Source: Nymphaea colorata (Eukaryota; Streptophyta; Magnoliopsida; Nymphaeales; Nymphaeaceae). From it: a stretch of 64,000 nt of DNA. Below the pieces are notes generated by a model. The model made no database searches. It was not told where the DNA came from and saw only the letters and a program-made list of their open reading frames with translations. A program made the position numbers and the translations under genes. Below are positions 12,682 to 26,100 of the stretch, piece by piece; the stretch's first letter is position 1; each line of letters begins with the position of its first letter. The stretch lies in NCBI RefSeq assembly GCF_008831285.2, contig NC_045147.1, forward strand, positions 23,460,981 to 23,524,980, read 5' to 3'.

Positions 12682-14181
12682 AAAGAGGACATCACAACCA
12701 TTAACTAAATGGGTCATTCCAATTTTATCGGATGTCTCCAAAGAGACAACTATCAACTAAATATGAATTTTCTTTGTATAAAAGATCATAATGAAAAAAC
12801 TACAATGTACTGAATCAAATTCACTGGCACTGGACAATGCAAAGAATTTTATTGAGAAAAGAATGAAATGTTGTTTTATGATACAATTAGCTGTCAATTC
12901 TCCATACTAGGGTGTTCTCTACAACAGACATTCGATTATGGTGAATGGCCATGTGCAAGAAATTGGTCACCTCCAAAACCTGCTGTCTGACCTGAAAAAA
13001 ATAACAACTTTTATTTGCTGTCCTCCATCACTATGCAAGTATGACATAAATATATGACTCATGGCCACATTGATACATTTAATTATTTATTGTGTTGTAT
13101 GGAAACTAAATATATTGTTGTACCTTTGCAAGCAGATCCAACAAAAAAAGTTTTACCTGTTGGATCTTTCATTCCTGCAGAAATCTTTTTTGATACGGAA
13201 AGACCCAACCCACGGCAGTCCCATGTCTACTACAATTGGTAGTGTACACAAATAAACAAGCCAGGTCCTGAAACTCAAAAAGCAGATCAACTCCTCCAGA
13301 ACTTATCACAAATATATGTCATACTGAAGAAAACTAGCAAGAGCCACGTACCATGTTTGGTAAATGAACAATATTCGTTCTCCAGTAACCGTCTGATCCT
13401 CTGAACCTCAAATTGCACCAGTTAACACAGCAAAACTCAGGTTAATAACAGGAAGACATGAGAGACCACCTATATAGGGTACAGAAGTTTTCTTTATGAA
13501 AGACAGACCATGTCATCTCATACAGAAACCTGCATTACTCTGATGAACCATCATTCCTGGTCTTAATAAATGTAAAACCAAGAACCAACTTTGCAAAATG
13601 ATGCACCAAATCCAGTCCAACATGCATCTGATCTTATGTACATGTTCCTGAACAGGCAAGTTTCTGAACTAATTACTTTTCCCAAATGTTTTACCATAAC
13701 TAGTGGGAAAAAGAAAAAACTTCCAGATTTTTAGATCTTTAAAAGGTTCAGCACTGGACTAATTCGAACCAGGTTTTGTGCCTTTTGAGTGTTGCATCAT
13801 GTATATACTTTCCAGCTAAGTCTGCGCTTCATTTTCAAACTTCCAAATTTTGGCAACACGCTATTTCACCAGATATGGCCCAAATCTTTCAAATAACTTT
13901 TATATTTCCTGCGTGTTGCATGTATTCCTCAATCTGCCTCTTAGAGCTCCCAACTCTACTTGGCCAAATTTCACCAGTGCATTTTCTCAACATGAAACCA
14001 TATCAACATTGCAAGAACTCATCGCAACCAGCAAACAGCTATACAGGTGGGAGAAGTTGCAAAAATTTAGGCTGGGTAATGAATTTAACAACCAAGTGGA
14101 AGGACCTTCACGTGCTCACAAAATTTTGCCCATCTGATGAATAAGCCAGCAAAATAATTCATTCATGAGTGCCACCAGCAT
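12682..14181 (-). other. Downstream of the CW-domain gene: 3' UTR plus exon-like segments of unknown status
   Basis: The segment just left of the stop codon at 14182 has stops in all minus frames and probably includes the 3' UTR. Further left are splice-like blocks on the minus strand: one ending with donor CATG|GTACG near 13351, one between an acceptor at about 13238 (two tandem TAGs) and donor CAACAG|GTAAAA near 13156, and one starting after TTTTTTCAG near 12991. They can be read together in more than one phase, so a coding role is unproven. No protein family was recognised. Confidence 0.4.
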
Positions 14182-17100
14182 TTAGCAACTAATTTCTTCC
14201 ATTGCATGACGTACTAAATTCAGGAACCCCTCCACATCATGGAAGTTAAAATCAACAACTTTTCTTGCAGAAGAGATGCCCTCAGGACCACACCGAGCAA
14301 ATCCTGAACTTCCATTAGCAATTGATAATGCATTGTGTGATCTCCTCAAGGCATCCATTGCCAAGTGTACATCATTTGCCTACAAAATAAAGGGGGCATA
14401 TTACAATATGGACAACAAATAATACTGTTACAGCAGCTCTTAGACTACCAAACTATACATCCATGAGAAATAAAAACATAAGGAAGTTCATTTTCATCAA
14501 ATACCAATCAAACAATGACTTGAGACTACATTAGTTAACCATATGAAGATTAATTGATTCTAGGGAGCAAATTCAGTGTCCTAAAAATCAGAAGTTGAAA
14601 TGAATTGCCAGAAATCTCCCATCCAGTTCAGTGAATTGGCTGATTCAGCAATTCAATTCGCCTTGGTTATGAATCAGACAAAAACATTATTGTGCTTGTT
14701 TAAAAAATTAATGGAACATATAAGCATCCTTGAAATAAGAAATACTTCAAAATATTCAAATCTAATAAAAATGAACAAACTATGACATATGGTGACCTGA
14801 TTGCCACCAATTTGATTAAACTAACCAATTCAAGCTGATTTTTACAAAGCTGGAGAAAACTGAAACACATGGTAAGAATTTTTTTTTTTATTAAATTCAT
14901 GGCTCTCTTATAAGAATGAACGGTTCACTCAAAAGGAGTAACATGCTTTCGTCCAATGTAAGAGCAATACTGTTAGTACGTAAGAGAACAACACCTTTCT
15001 AACAACGTTGCATTTATTGCCTCTGCATGGGTAGTACTCCACTAGCTTTTATGTATAAAGCTACTAGGTACAAAGACAGAATGTTGAAGTTACTGGAACT
15101 TGTTGTTGGGGCTAACAACATCTTCACCAACTAAATATTCACTTATGATGTTTATGTTCAAGCTATACATCTCTTCACGAGAAACTTTGTGTTGCCAATT
15201 TTTTACCAGAATACAAGCTTCAGTTACCAAATCAAAGCGAACCTCAATATGTCAATATATCATTGAATAGTGAGAAGCTTCAGATAAGAGAACACAAAAG
15301 CATCTGAATCAATCTGTGCTGTGTGTGGAGGGGAGAAAGAGAGAGAGAGAGGTTGCAGATACATGAAAAAAAGGGTTTTCTAGATAAAGTCATCCAAGAA
15401 AAAAAATGGCCAGCCTTAAAATGAAATGATTTCTCCAAAATGAAGACGACATTAGTGAAGATGAGATGATGACAATAATAATTCAACTTCATCAGGAGCT
15501 ATTAAACAAGTTAAGGGTGCATCACTGATTGCACCACCCAGTCAAAAGATTAAGTTCTTTTCAGTCAGCATTCAATGGATTTTGCAAAAACAGCTTATAA
15601 TTTTTTTTTTTTGGGCAGGCAATTCAGAAACGAAGATTGTGGAGATGATGGTTCAAGAAAGCAATAATAGTCAACGAAGCACAAAAGACTGCTTTTCATG
15701 GTTGTCAACCTAATCAACTCGAAGTTACTCCAGAGGACAGGAAGTAATGTTCAGAAAAAAGAAAACAGCGTAAAAAAGAAAAGATGAATGTCCCTGCTAC
15801 CAAAAAGGTGATAAGTAGCGTTGTACATCTGTTCGTATGAAAAGGTCATGCTTAGGATCTTCTACAGGTAAAACTTACAGTAACAAAAGAGAACCACAAA
15901 AGTGATAATAATATTATCCATCATGGGAGTTGGGACAAATAACCTACAAGATGCAACTTACAAAGTTGAGTAGCCAGTCAAAGCTACGCCTATTGCGGGC
16001 ACTTATCACAAGGCTGCTTGGTCTTTGAGGGGAACCAACTCTCTTTAGTGAAATAGTCTTATCTGACATTACATGATTATTCAAATTATCAATGTCTGAA
16101 GCAGAGGAAGATGGTGACTCGCCTGCAACAAAAAAGAAGAAAATCATTTATATGAGAAGGCATATTATATAGACACAAAAACTATACAATCAAAGAAAGA
16201 ACATAAAGAAGAAGTAGTAACCAAGAAAAAGGAGTGCACAGTGGTTAAAACTTAAAACTAATAACTGCTGCGTTACCAACAAAAGTAGTAATCAAGAAAA
16301 AGGAGTGCACATCAGTTAAAAATTAAAACTAAAACTGCTGTTCTACCAACAACTTTCTGCTCAATCCACGATTCTACTTGTAAACATCTAAGATAGGGAA
16401 AACGTAAGAATACCAAACATAAACGATGCAAGCATCATGTTTTAATGATCATGAATAACTTTAATCCAGATTCCAATTTTAGCATAAACGAAACATTACA
16501 CTAGGAAAAAAAAATTATTTGTTTCTTTGTGGAAGAGAAAATAATGTATATTGCATATTCATACAAGAAAAAAAAAAGAAAAAGAAAAAAAAGCAAAGAG
16601 CAGTGTCTAGAATTTTACTATATGCACATATTCACTAGATTTGCACTTCTCAAAGTATGATGTGTCATAACTTAGGAATTATGTGTAACACCAACCATCC
16701 AAAATAGCTGGATATAACAAGAGTTCCATCGGGAAAAAGGAATTTTCCAGCCGTCCAATGAAACATTGCTTTTTAAGACCAAGCCAAATTTCTTACCAGG
16801 GACACTAGGCAACACAGACAACACTTCATGGCGAATTCTGTTTATGTACGATTGTTTCAAGAACACAACCCTCATATAGGCCACTTCCATGCACTTGTAT
16901 GCCAATGCTGCTGCAGCCATGTCCTTGTACCTCTCAAAAGCATGGGCACAAAACCTGTTCGTCAAAGAGAGCATGCGATTAGCATGACATGACACGCTTA
17001 TAAGAATCATGCCAATATCAATATAACTGGGACCTTGCATCCACCAACACAGACCATAAAAATAGCTATCTAAACAAATTATGGACAGTTGGTTTTAAAA

Positions 17101-20100
17101 ATTTTAGAAGCCTTAGAGCTAGCTATCTATCAGAAAGAAGCTGGCAAGTCAAAATATAAATTAAAGTACAAGGAAAAGAATTTTGCATACAATATATGCA
17201 AAGACCTTATGGAGGATGCAGAAAGAAACAGCAAGACTCCCTTCAGTAGCTAAGGTTAACAGCCAAACATCTAGAAGATGTGAAAAGTAAACATCAAATA
17301 CATGAGTCCCACCACATTGGACTGTTGACACTCCAATATTCCTGAACTTATCATTTTAGAGACACAATGAAGACACTTAAAAGATAGCATAAACGAATTT
17401 TCTCGCTGCCAAACAACAAGCATGTACCACTCATAATGTAGACAATAGATACACAACTATAATAAAATATGAGCATGATTGCTCCTTATATACACAACTA
17501 TAATAAAATATGAGCATGATTTCTCCTTCCTGAACCACCTTTATGCTTCTAGCAAGACAAATGACCTATCAAAGGTGTACTTAGAATTTTGAAAATGAAC
17601 CTTATCCAACTATGATCATAAAATGCAATAGATAATACACATAGCAAATACTTTTAACACTAATTTGGATCAAAGGAACGGATCCTAAAGGACGAAAAGG
17701 AAAGAAGAAGAAAATGGGGGATTAAGCTCAGGAAGGAAAATGAAAAGAAAGGAAAGGAAAGAAGTTAAAATAAAAGTTTTTTGGCATAGGAAGGAAAGAA
17801 AAAAATCATTAAGTATCATGTTTGTTTAGCTATACAAATGAAAGAAAACAACTTTAGTTTCTTAAAATCAATACCCTTAACACTTCGGAATTTGATTTTA
17901 CCTCTCTCTCTATCACCTAGGTATTTGATTTTACATCTTTCGCTATCCCACACATAAACATAACACTTAAGACTTTTTATAAAAAGTAGGTTGAAGATGT
18001 GGTCTTGAACCCCCTCTTGTTTATGTTTTATGAAGACATAAATTCATAATGGTTTAAGGACACCGTTAAGCAGTCTTTGTATGAATGTGATGACCAAGTA
18101 AATGTCAGTATGGATTTTAAAATTTGAAAACACACAATTAACATCATGGATTCGTTTTTCATAATTGATCCAAGCACTTGCAACTTGTGACAAATGGGTT
18201 TACAAGTCTCCCAAATTCCCAATTAAAATTCAGAACTTTAAACCACTACAAAAAAGGGAAAGTTTAGTTGTTTCCAAAAGGCAAAGAAATATTCCAATAA
18301 ATTTTATGCTATGTTGAGGAAGCATACTTTTGTGATGGTTGCTTTCAAACGGAGTAAACCGTTTTGTGTGCAGAAACCACAGGACTATTCCTGTTTGAAA
18401 GCTATGGTTTTGAAAAATCAGTCCATTGTAGAAGGTATAGAACCCTTGGACATAGTGTTCCCATACCCACCTTGACGTGTGGCCTCTATGGAAATTGGAA
18501 ACCATATAAGCGTCCACCTTGGATACTCATGACAATGTTGGGAACCTAAATATCAAAAGTGAAGCTCAGACACAAGTTGTTTAAACATCTCTAAGGGCTA
18601 CGGGAATGGGAGGTTTTGCTAGTTTTGCAGAAAAATCACGCATCTGTGCAAGAAATCGTCGATGTCATGCAAAACACTATAAATTGTTTAAACTTTAAAC
18701 CAGTGTAATCCATATCGTCTGATACAATATCAATGTGTCGTACAATACGTATTGCATAAGACAACAAAACCTATACGATACGGCCGATACAGCCTGTATC
18801 TTATGATAATGTACAATTTTGAAAAGGGGGCACAATCCCCCTTTGATCAATTTTTTTTGTTCAAAATCACAACTTGCACTAGATTTTTAACACTTATAAA
18901 AGGTCTAGGAGAAAGAGATTTTGCTGGTTTTAGAGAGAAATTGTGAAATCAATCATCAATTTGAGGGGAAAATCGTTGATTTGAAGGGAGATTTGCTTGT
19001 GGGAAAACCCATGCATGTTTGGAAAAAGAAGACTTTTGTGTTGCTTCTTCTATAAAAGATATACCATCTCCCAATTTCAAGTTTTACATATATTTCTGCT
19101 GTTTTCTAAACTTTACCATAGGTTTCTATTTATTTTATGAAGGTATTTGCTTTATTTTCTTAATGTATTGTTAACATATTATGGCTTAAGAATGATGAAT
19201 CATGAATGTTCATTATGTGCATAATGAGTTTTTTATATAGAACACTTTTTCATTATCTTTTCTGAATTTTCTCTATTTTCTGATTTTGCCTACCTTTTAT
19301 GAATTAAAAAAAAAACTTTAGGATAACATTTACAGTACATTATGATGGGCTACGATACAGCATATCGGCTTGACTGATACGCATTACGATACACCTTTTA
19401 CAACATTGGCTGAATTTTATGGATTTTTGAATCAACTATTTCTCATTACTGAATGTGTTGTTGATATATTAGGGCGTATAAATGATGAACCTATGCTGAG
19501 TTTTTTTTATATGGAATGCATTTTTTCCCATTCTTTTTGAATTTTCTCTATGTTTCATGACTTTTTCCAATCTTTTCTGAATTTTTCTCTTTTTTTTTTG
19601 TAATTTTTGATAAATTACAAATTAATTTTACATACGTTACACTACATTTACAATACATTACGATAAGGCAGACAGGTAGGCCCGATCAATACGCATTACG
19701 GTATGCTTTTACAACATTCACATATCACATAAAGGCCCTTCCAAGACAGATGATCTCCAAGATTCTTCAAGAAAAATAAAATCCTAAGAAAATAGACGAG
19801 AAAACAACAAATAGAAGAGCCATCAGTGACAAATAGAAGAGCCATCAGTGACGTGCATCAGAGACAGATGGGAAATCACAGAGAGAAAAAGGCTGAAATT
19901 GTAAGCATGATGGCTCAAGCTGTGCCAATCCAGTTTTCTATTAGTTTATCCTTTATATTTATGAATAAAAAATGCATTCACGTGCCTTCACTATCTACAT
20001 CTATGCAAAGAAAATTGACCAACAGAATCTGCTGGAGTGGATTAGATTAAGAAATAACAAACTGAAAGCTAATTGTAATGTACTGAACTAGGTAAAGAAA

Positions 20101-23100
20101 TTGCCATTTTTGTGAAGGACTTACTCGCACAGCTTCGCAGTATCATTGTAAATTTGCACTGAATGATTATCCCCTGGCTTTATACCTTCAGTATCATTAG
20201 GTTCCAAAAGTGATGCACTATGAAGAAACTTCAAGGCTGAACGGAAGTACAAACCAAAACTTTCGAGCTCCTGACCTCCATTCTAGAAGACATCATCCGA
20301 CCACATGAACATTAGAACAAGGACACTACATGGTACAAAATGGAAAATTTGCAGAAGGCTACAGACCATTAATCGATCAGCAGTATGTTTCAAATCCTTC
20401 GCCTCTCTCAAAGCAGTTTGACCACTTTCTTTCCTAACCGGGCTTCTGACATCAAGTTCCCTGACAACAATGTCATTAGTTGCAGCATGTCTCAGACCAG
20501 CACCTTTTGCTAATCTTGGATTATCCATTTGATTAGGCACCTTTGATGTGCCACCATTGGATGCATCCACAGAACATGCACCTGTGTTGCCTACTTTATG
20601 AGATGAACTGTTTGCCCTCGGTGGTTCCTGAGATGATGGGAATGTCTGTGACCGTCCTCTCACAGAAACCAAATCTGCAGTATCAGTTTTACTTAAGTGA
20701 GGTGGGCCCAACATCTTTTCGTCCTCCCATGCTGTTGGCTGCTGAGAGGTTTGCTGCAAAGCAGGTCTCCCATCCTTGCTTCGAACTGTCTTGGACTTTC
20801 CAACCACTGAATTTGTTGAGGCAAACTGACCATGATCTTCATCAAATGAAATAAGATCTTTACATTTTCCCTTTTTAGTGTCTGATTTGGTGCCCCCTTG
20901 TTTTTCCCTTGCTCGAGAAGAGGATCCCTTTCCTGACTTTCCTTGAAAGGAACCATTTGCAGCATCACAATTTTTTCTTTCTGAACTGTCTTCCTTATTC
21001 TTCAATTCATTGAGACCATGATTCTGCTGTCCTATGACATCCGTGCCATCAACAACATGGTTATTGCCTGCATCAGCAGAAGTTTTCAACCCATATTTAG
21101 ATTTCTTAAGGTCTCCACTATGATTATCACAAGCCACTCTACCTGAGTCCAGAACCAAAGATCTAGAGGACTTGCCACCGTTCTGCATCACATGCTCTCC
21201 TAAGACTGAATTTTTCTCCTTTGATGTGATCCGAGAGCGATTGCTTCCACTAACTGCTTCACCATCAGAACATCTTCGTGGACTACCTCCAACAAAAGGA
21301 CCAACATTTGTCATATCATCCTTACCTGAAAAGTTCTTCCTTGATGCAACTCTATCAACACTAGACATCCTTAATGGGGACGAAGAAACGGATTCAACAG
21401 GAGAGCCTTTCACCTCCTGAAGATTTGTTTTAGATTTACAAGAACCAGAAACCTTAGAGGAGCTTGAAGTGGCAGCCGAAGACTGCTGCATATATCCAAT
21501 ATCCTGCTTCAAAGAATTGACACCTTCTGAGATCCTCTTAGAAACCGCATTGGCCTGAAATTTTGCAGGCTGATGTTCCTTCACATTCCTCCCCCAGCTA
21601 CCTTCGCACGTCCCATCCAAGAGAGGATCTTCACTGTTATTAGGCACAATCTGCATGACTTTTCCTTTCTTTTCCACCCTTACATCTGAACTTCGAGTGC
21701 TTGATTCCCTTTCCTCAAACTTTGATGACTTTGCTTTTTTTTCCCTTTTCTTCTCCATTTCATGTGTTACATCTTTCGCTAACAGCCTGCTATCAGAGAA
21801 ATTCTCTTTATTAACAATGCCCTCTGGAAGCACCTGACTCGCCTGCCACTGTTTCATTTTTCTCTTCTTTGTTGAGGTTTCATCTTTATCAAATTTTTGC
21901 ACATTTGTAGATGCAACCTTTGTTGAGATTTCATCTTTATCAGATTGCACATTCCTTGAGTCCCATTCTTCATCCGTGCGGGAACCATCAACCTTAACTT
22001 TCTTGGAGGATCTGTGATTATCCTGCTCAGGTTCTTTCATATCCTTGAATTTAGGATCCATATCCAGCTCAACATAATCACCTAAAATCAAATTACACGA
22101 AACAAAGTTACCTAGTGCTAGAAACATACGTTGGCCCAACAAGGAAGCATCGCCTATTCATAGGATAATAATTGAACTAGACAAACATAACTGCAAAAAT
22201 CGAAATGAAACAACCATATGAAACGTGAAAGAGAAAAGTGAAAACAGAAAAAAAAATACCTTCATTCGAGTAGCCTTTTAGTGACTTATGTTTCTCATTC
22301 TGTTTATGCCTTTGTTTATTGCCATCATGTTCATGAGACTTAACCACGTACTGCATTGTCTCTTTGTTTGATGTGTTTGAATCTGAAGGATACCGGTTCA
22401 CATCATTTATACTCTTGATAGGGGTTTGCTGGTTTTTCTTTGTTGAATTTGAAAATGACACAAAAGTCGTCAAGTTTGAACCATTATTTGTATCCTTCAC
22501 CATAAATTTCTTCTTTCCAGTGGTTGAGCTGGCACTGCACTTAAACAAGGTTGAACCAGGATTCTGCCCATCTCCCAAGTTCACACCAGGTACTGATCCA
22601 AAATTCTGTGTGTGGAGGCTATTTTGATGATCTTGCAGTTGGTAAAATACATAGAATGCTTTGTTTGTCTCCTCTTCACTTACAGTGCACTTGTTTAACC
22701 CTGGCCTGGATGGTAGAAGAATTAACAAACAAATAAATGTTCACGAACTGACAGAAATAGTATGAGAACCTAATGATAATCTTACACCAATATATGTATG
22801 CAATATGCATGTGTTTGTGTGCATCTTTATGCAAGTACAAAAAACTTCCATTGTACAACTCCCAGCTTGGAAGGTAGGTTCTTGGTACTAGTTTAGAAGA
22901 TTTGTATTCCATAAAGTTCCTATGTGCATTTAAATTGAAGTGAGGATCCACCAAACCTTATCTAAAAACAACTAAATGTATAACACCATACAACAGTTTC
23001 ACACACACATATACAACAGTACTAGTGGATCAGATAAAAAGGGACCCTATTGCAGTTAGCTTTTAGTTTGATCTGAAACAGTAGCAATTTTTACCTTCCA

Positions 23101-26100
23101 AAAAACTACCAGAGAACAAGAACCCTCTTGCAGATAGTTTATAGTTTGAACAGAAACAGTAGCATTTTTATCTTATTCTATAGTTTATAGTGATCTGAAA
23201 GAGTAACATATTTATCTTATTTTATTTACTAGAGAATATACCTATTCAATAAAGATTCCATGCAAAGATCTTGCCAATCTAGTCGATTGGCTTTTAGATT
23301 TTTTAGAAACTTTGAAAGTCCCACATTACCTAATCGCTCATAAACTTACCACTACATAAATTATAGGAAAACAGATCAACCCAATGCATCTGATGTGTAA
23401 TGTAAGCAACAGAATATTAGAAAATCAACACCAAATTTGATTTACACTTTCATCTATCAGAATGAGTGGGAAAACTTACAGCCAGTGCTGCATACTGCAT
23501 AGCCACTTCTTCGGCAGACATGTAGGATCTGGACCAAAAGGATGCAGACGCCACTTTTGGCATTTGTCACAACAGACCCAATATTCCTCTATAACGATTG
23601 GGGCTGCTGCAGTAGCAGCTGTATCAGATAACAAACCATTTGAGGCAATGGGAGGAACAGAACCTAACACATTCAGATTGGATGAGGATGCATTTTCCAG
23701 TATTTTTGCATTCAATCCATCATTTTGTTCTTCAAAATGTTGATCAGAACCCCTCTGGATGTCTTTGGCCTTTAGGACCCCCACATTATCTTTGCCAAAA
23801 GAATCTAATGAATCCACCCTGCTTTTAAGATGTTCAATTCCCACATGGCCAGTTGTGTCTTTGTGGCAATCTTTATCAGTTCTCTTGTTTGATTCCTGAG
23901 ATCTCACCATGTCATGTGGAGTTTCAAGGCCATTTCTGGCATGCATGTGTTTTTTCTTATGCTTTACCGAACCGGAGGCAGACATTGGTCTTTCTTTAGA
24001 TGGATCTGAAGCAGATTTTATGTTACTTTGGCTATCCTTCCGTTTTTTCTTCTCAACAACCAAGTGATTTTTCCCTTCTTGTTTTTTTCGGTCATCAGTT
24101 TGAGCTATCAACGTTTTCCTTTCATTCATCTTTTGATTTGGATACTCAGACAAAGAGTTGCTACTTTTCTTTCCTGGAGTAAAATCATTTGATACATGAA
24201 ACCTAGGATCAATTGTAGCTTTATCATCTCTCCCCATTTCCAAATTATCATTTTGCTCTTCCCATGCTCTGCCTGCCAAATTTGTTTTCAACATAAGCTT
24301 CCCTTTCATGAGTAGCATCTCATTCACAGTATTGCCATCTTTCATCATACCCATGTGTCTTGTTGATTCCCTTGCTTCCTTTTTCATAGGATTAGACAAT
24401 GTGATCTCTCCCTGCTCCTTTAAGACATCAGGTAGCTTGCATGTGGCCTTTCCCACATCTAGGTCACTGTACTTGTCCAATTCTTCACAAGAGTCATCCT
24501 CTCCTACAGCCAGCAATGGAAGCTTCAAAGCATTCAAAACAATTTCTTTGCCTTCTGGTGTCTCAATGTCAACTTCTTTCTTAAGCATAGCAGCAACACC
24601 TTTCTCCTCAGCTGTAGGATTCACATGCTTGACTTCCTCAAGCTCGCCAGCTTGACGTAGAGCTACTTTTGTCTTCCCTTTGTGTCCTTTTGAATTTCTT
24701 CCAGATGATGAAACAACACATTCTGTGTCCCTACCAGAGACACTCTTTCGTACTGCTTCTGATCGACTCTCTTCATGAAGAGGCTTTCCCCTTTCCATCA
24801 AGCTCAACAGAACATCAGAAAGGGGTGAGAGCAATAAACCATCCACAAGTGGGAAGGACGTCATAACCTGTTTAGAAAATAAAAGCAATCCCAGATTTAG
24901 GATTTTTCCCCTTAAAAAAGATGCATTTTGAGCCATAAATGGAAAAGCTTACTTGAAGAATGGAATTAGGGGATTCATCCGGTGCCTCCCGAGTTTTGAT
25001 TGACAAGCCTCCACTGTCATCTGAGCTATCTTCAAGAGATGTAGATGGAGAAATGTCAAGGCCCAGGCCACTGTAGATAGCCTCATTATTCCTAGCATAA
25101 ACATTTTCAGAAGGGACCTTGATTCGCACTTTAAGAGACTTCTGACCATTTTGGTTAGAGGGCTTAAAATCAGGCTCGCACTTGGGAGTGGAGTCCTGAG
25201 CATTATGCATGGTAATATTCATTCCAAAATCTTTGTGAGTAGAGGCAACCAAGGAAGTCACAGATGCGGCCATCTGTACATTAGCGGGAGCAGGGGCAGA
25301 CCTAACAAGGACAGAAGCATCTGTCTGATGTTTGATATTCTGACGTGTAGCCTGTCCAAAAAAAAAGGAGAAAAGAAGATAGAGCAGTTAGAAACTAAAC
25401 AAATGACTGGGATGGTCATCGACATTCCTTCCCAAAAGATACCTCAAGGGACTGGTCAACATGACTTGGTGTGTTAGCATGCTGGACCTTTCCTGGATTT
25501 CTTGAATTTGACAAAATGGGAGGAGATCGCTGATAACTTGGTAAAAATGAACCATAGCCACCAAATTTTGACCCTGCAAAATGAGATGATAATGACAAAG
25601 ACAGCATTATTAAAAAAGAAAAAAAAAGTGTTTACAATCATTCTCAAAGAATCATATAATAGATTCAGTAGTATAAAATAATTGTACTAGCAAAATTTTT
25701 CTGTTTTGAAGCTCTCAAAACATACCCAAATTCTCTAAAGAGAGTCCACCTTCGAAGTCCTTCTGGAAATGTCCCAAAACATCTTGAATTTTTTCGTCCT
25801 GCAGCAGAGAGGAGCAAATGTCAAACCTCATAGCGCATACTTGAAAATAAGAGTTACAAAAAGTGAGCTAGGAATATTAGACATTATGAAACCAACAGAA
25901 GCAGAGATTGGGTGTTCGAATGCACAGAGAAGTTTTCAATCCCTCAAATCACCTCAGGTGACCGTAAAATCTTTTTTAAAGAGGTTTAACAATCAAATCA
26001 CATAGAACTTTAGAAGTTTTTGTTGATTACTGAAAGGCAGTACTCAATAGACCATTGTAGATTGTCTACAAGCCAATACTTCAAGGGTCCTACTTATCAA

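Noticed and set aside
13156-13238. Reading resembling the start of a LINE endonuclease (CRGLG)
   Set aside because: A five-residue coincidence; no further endonuclease or reverse transcriptase motifs follow on either side.
13776-14144. 122-codon plus-strand frame
   Set aside because: Lies in the presumed 3' UTR of the CW gene on the opposite strand; composition and sequence do not look like a conserved protein.
20543-20854. Antisense frames opposite the long CW-gene exon
   Set aside because: Shadows of a Lys/Ser/Glu-rich coding exon; the minus-strand frame is the conserved one.
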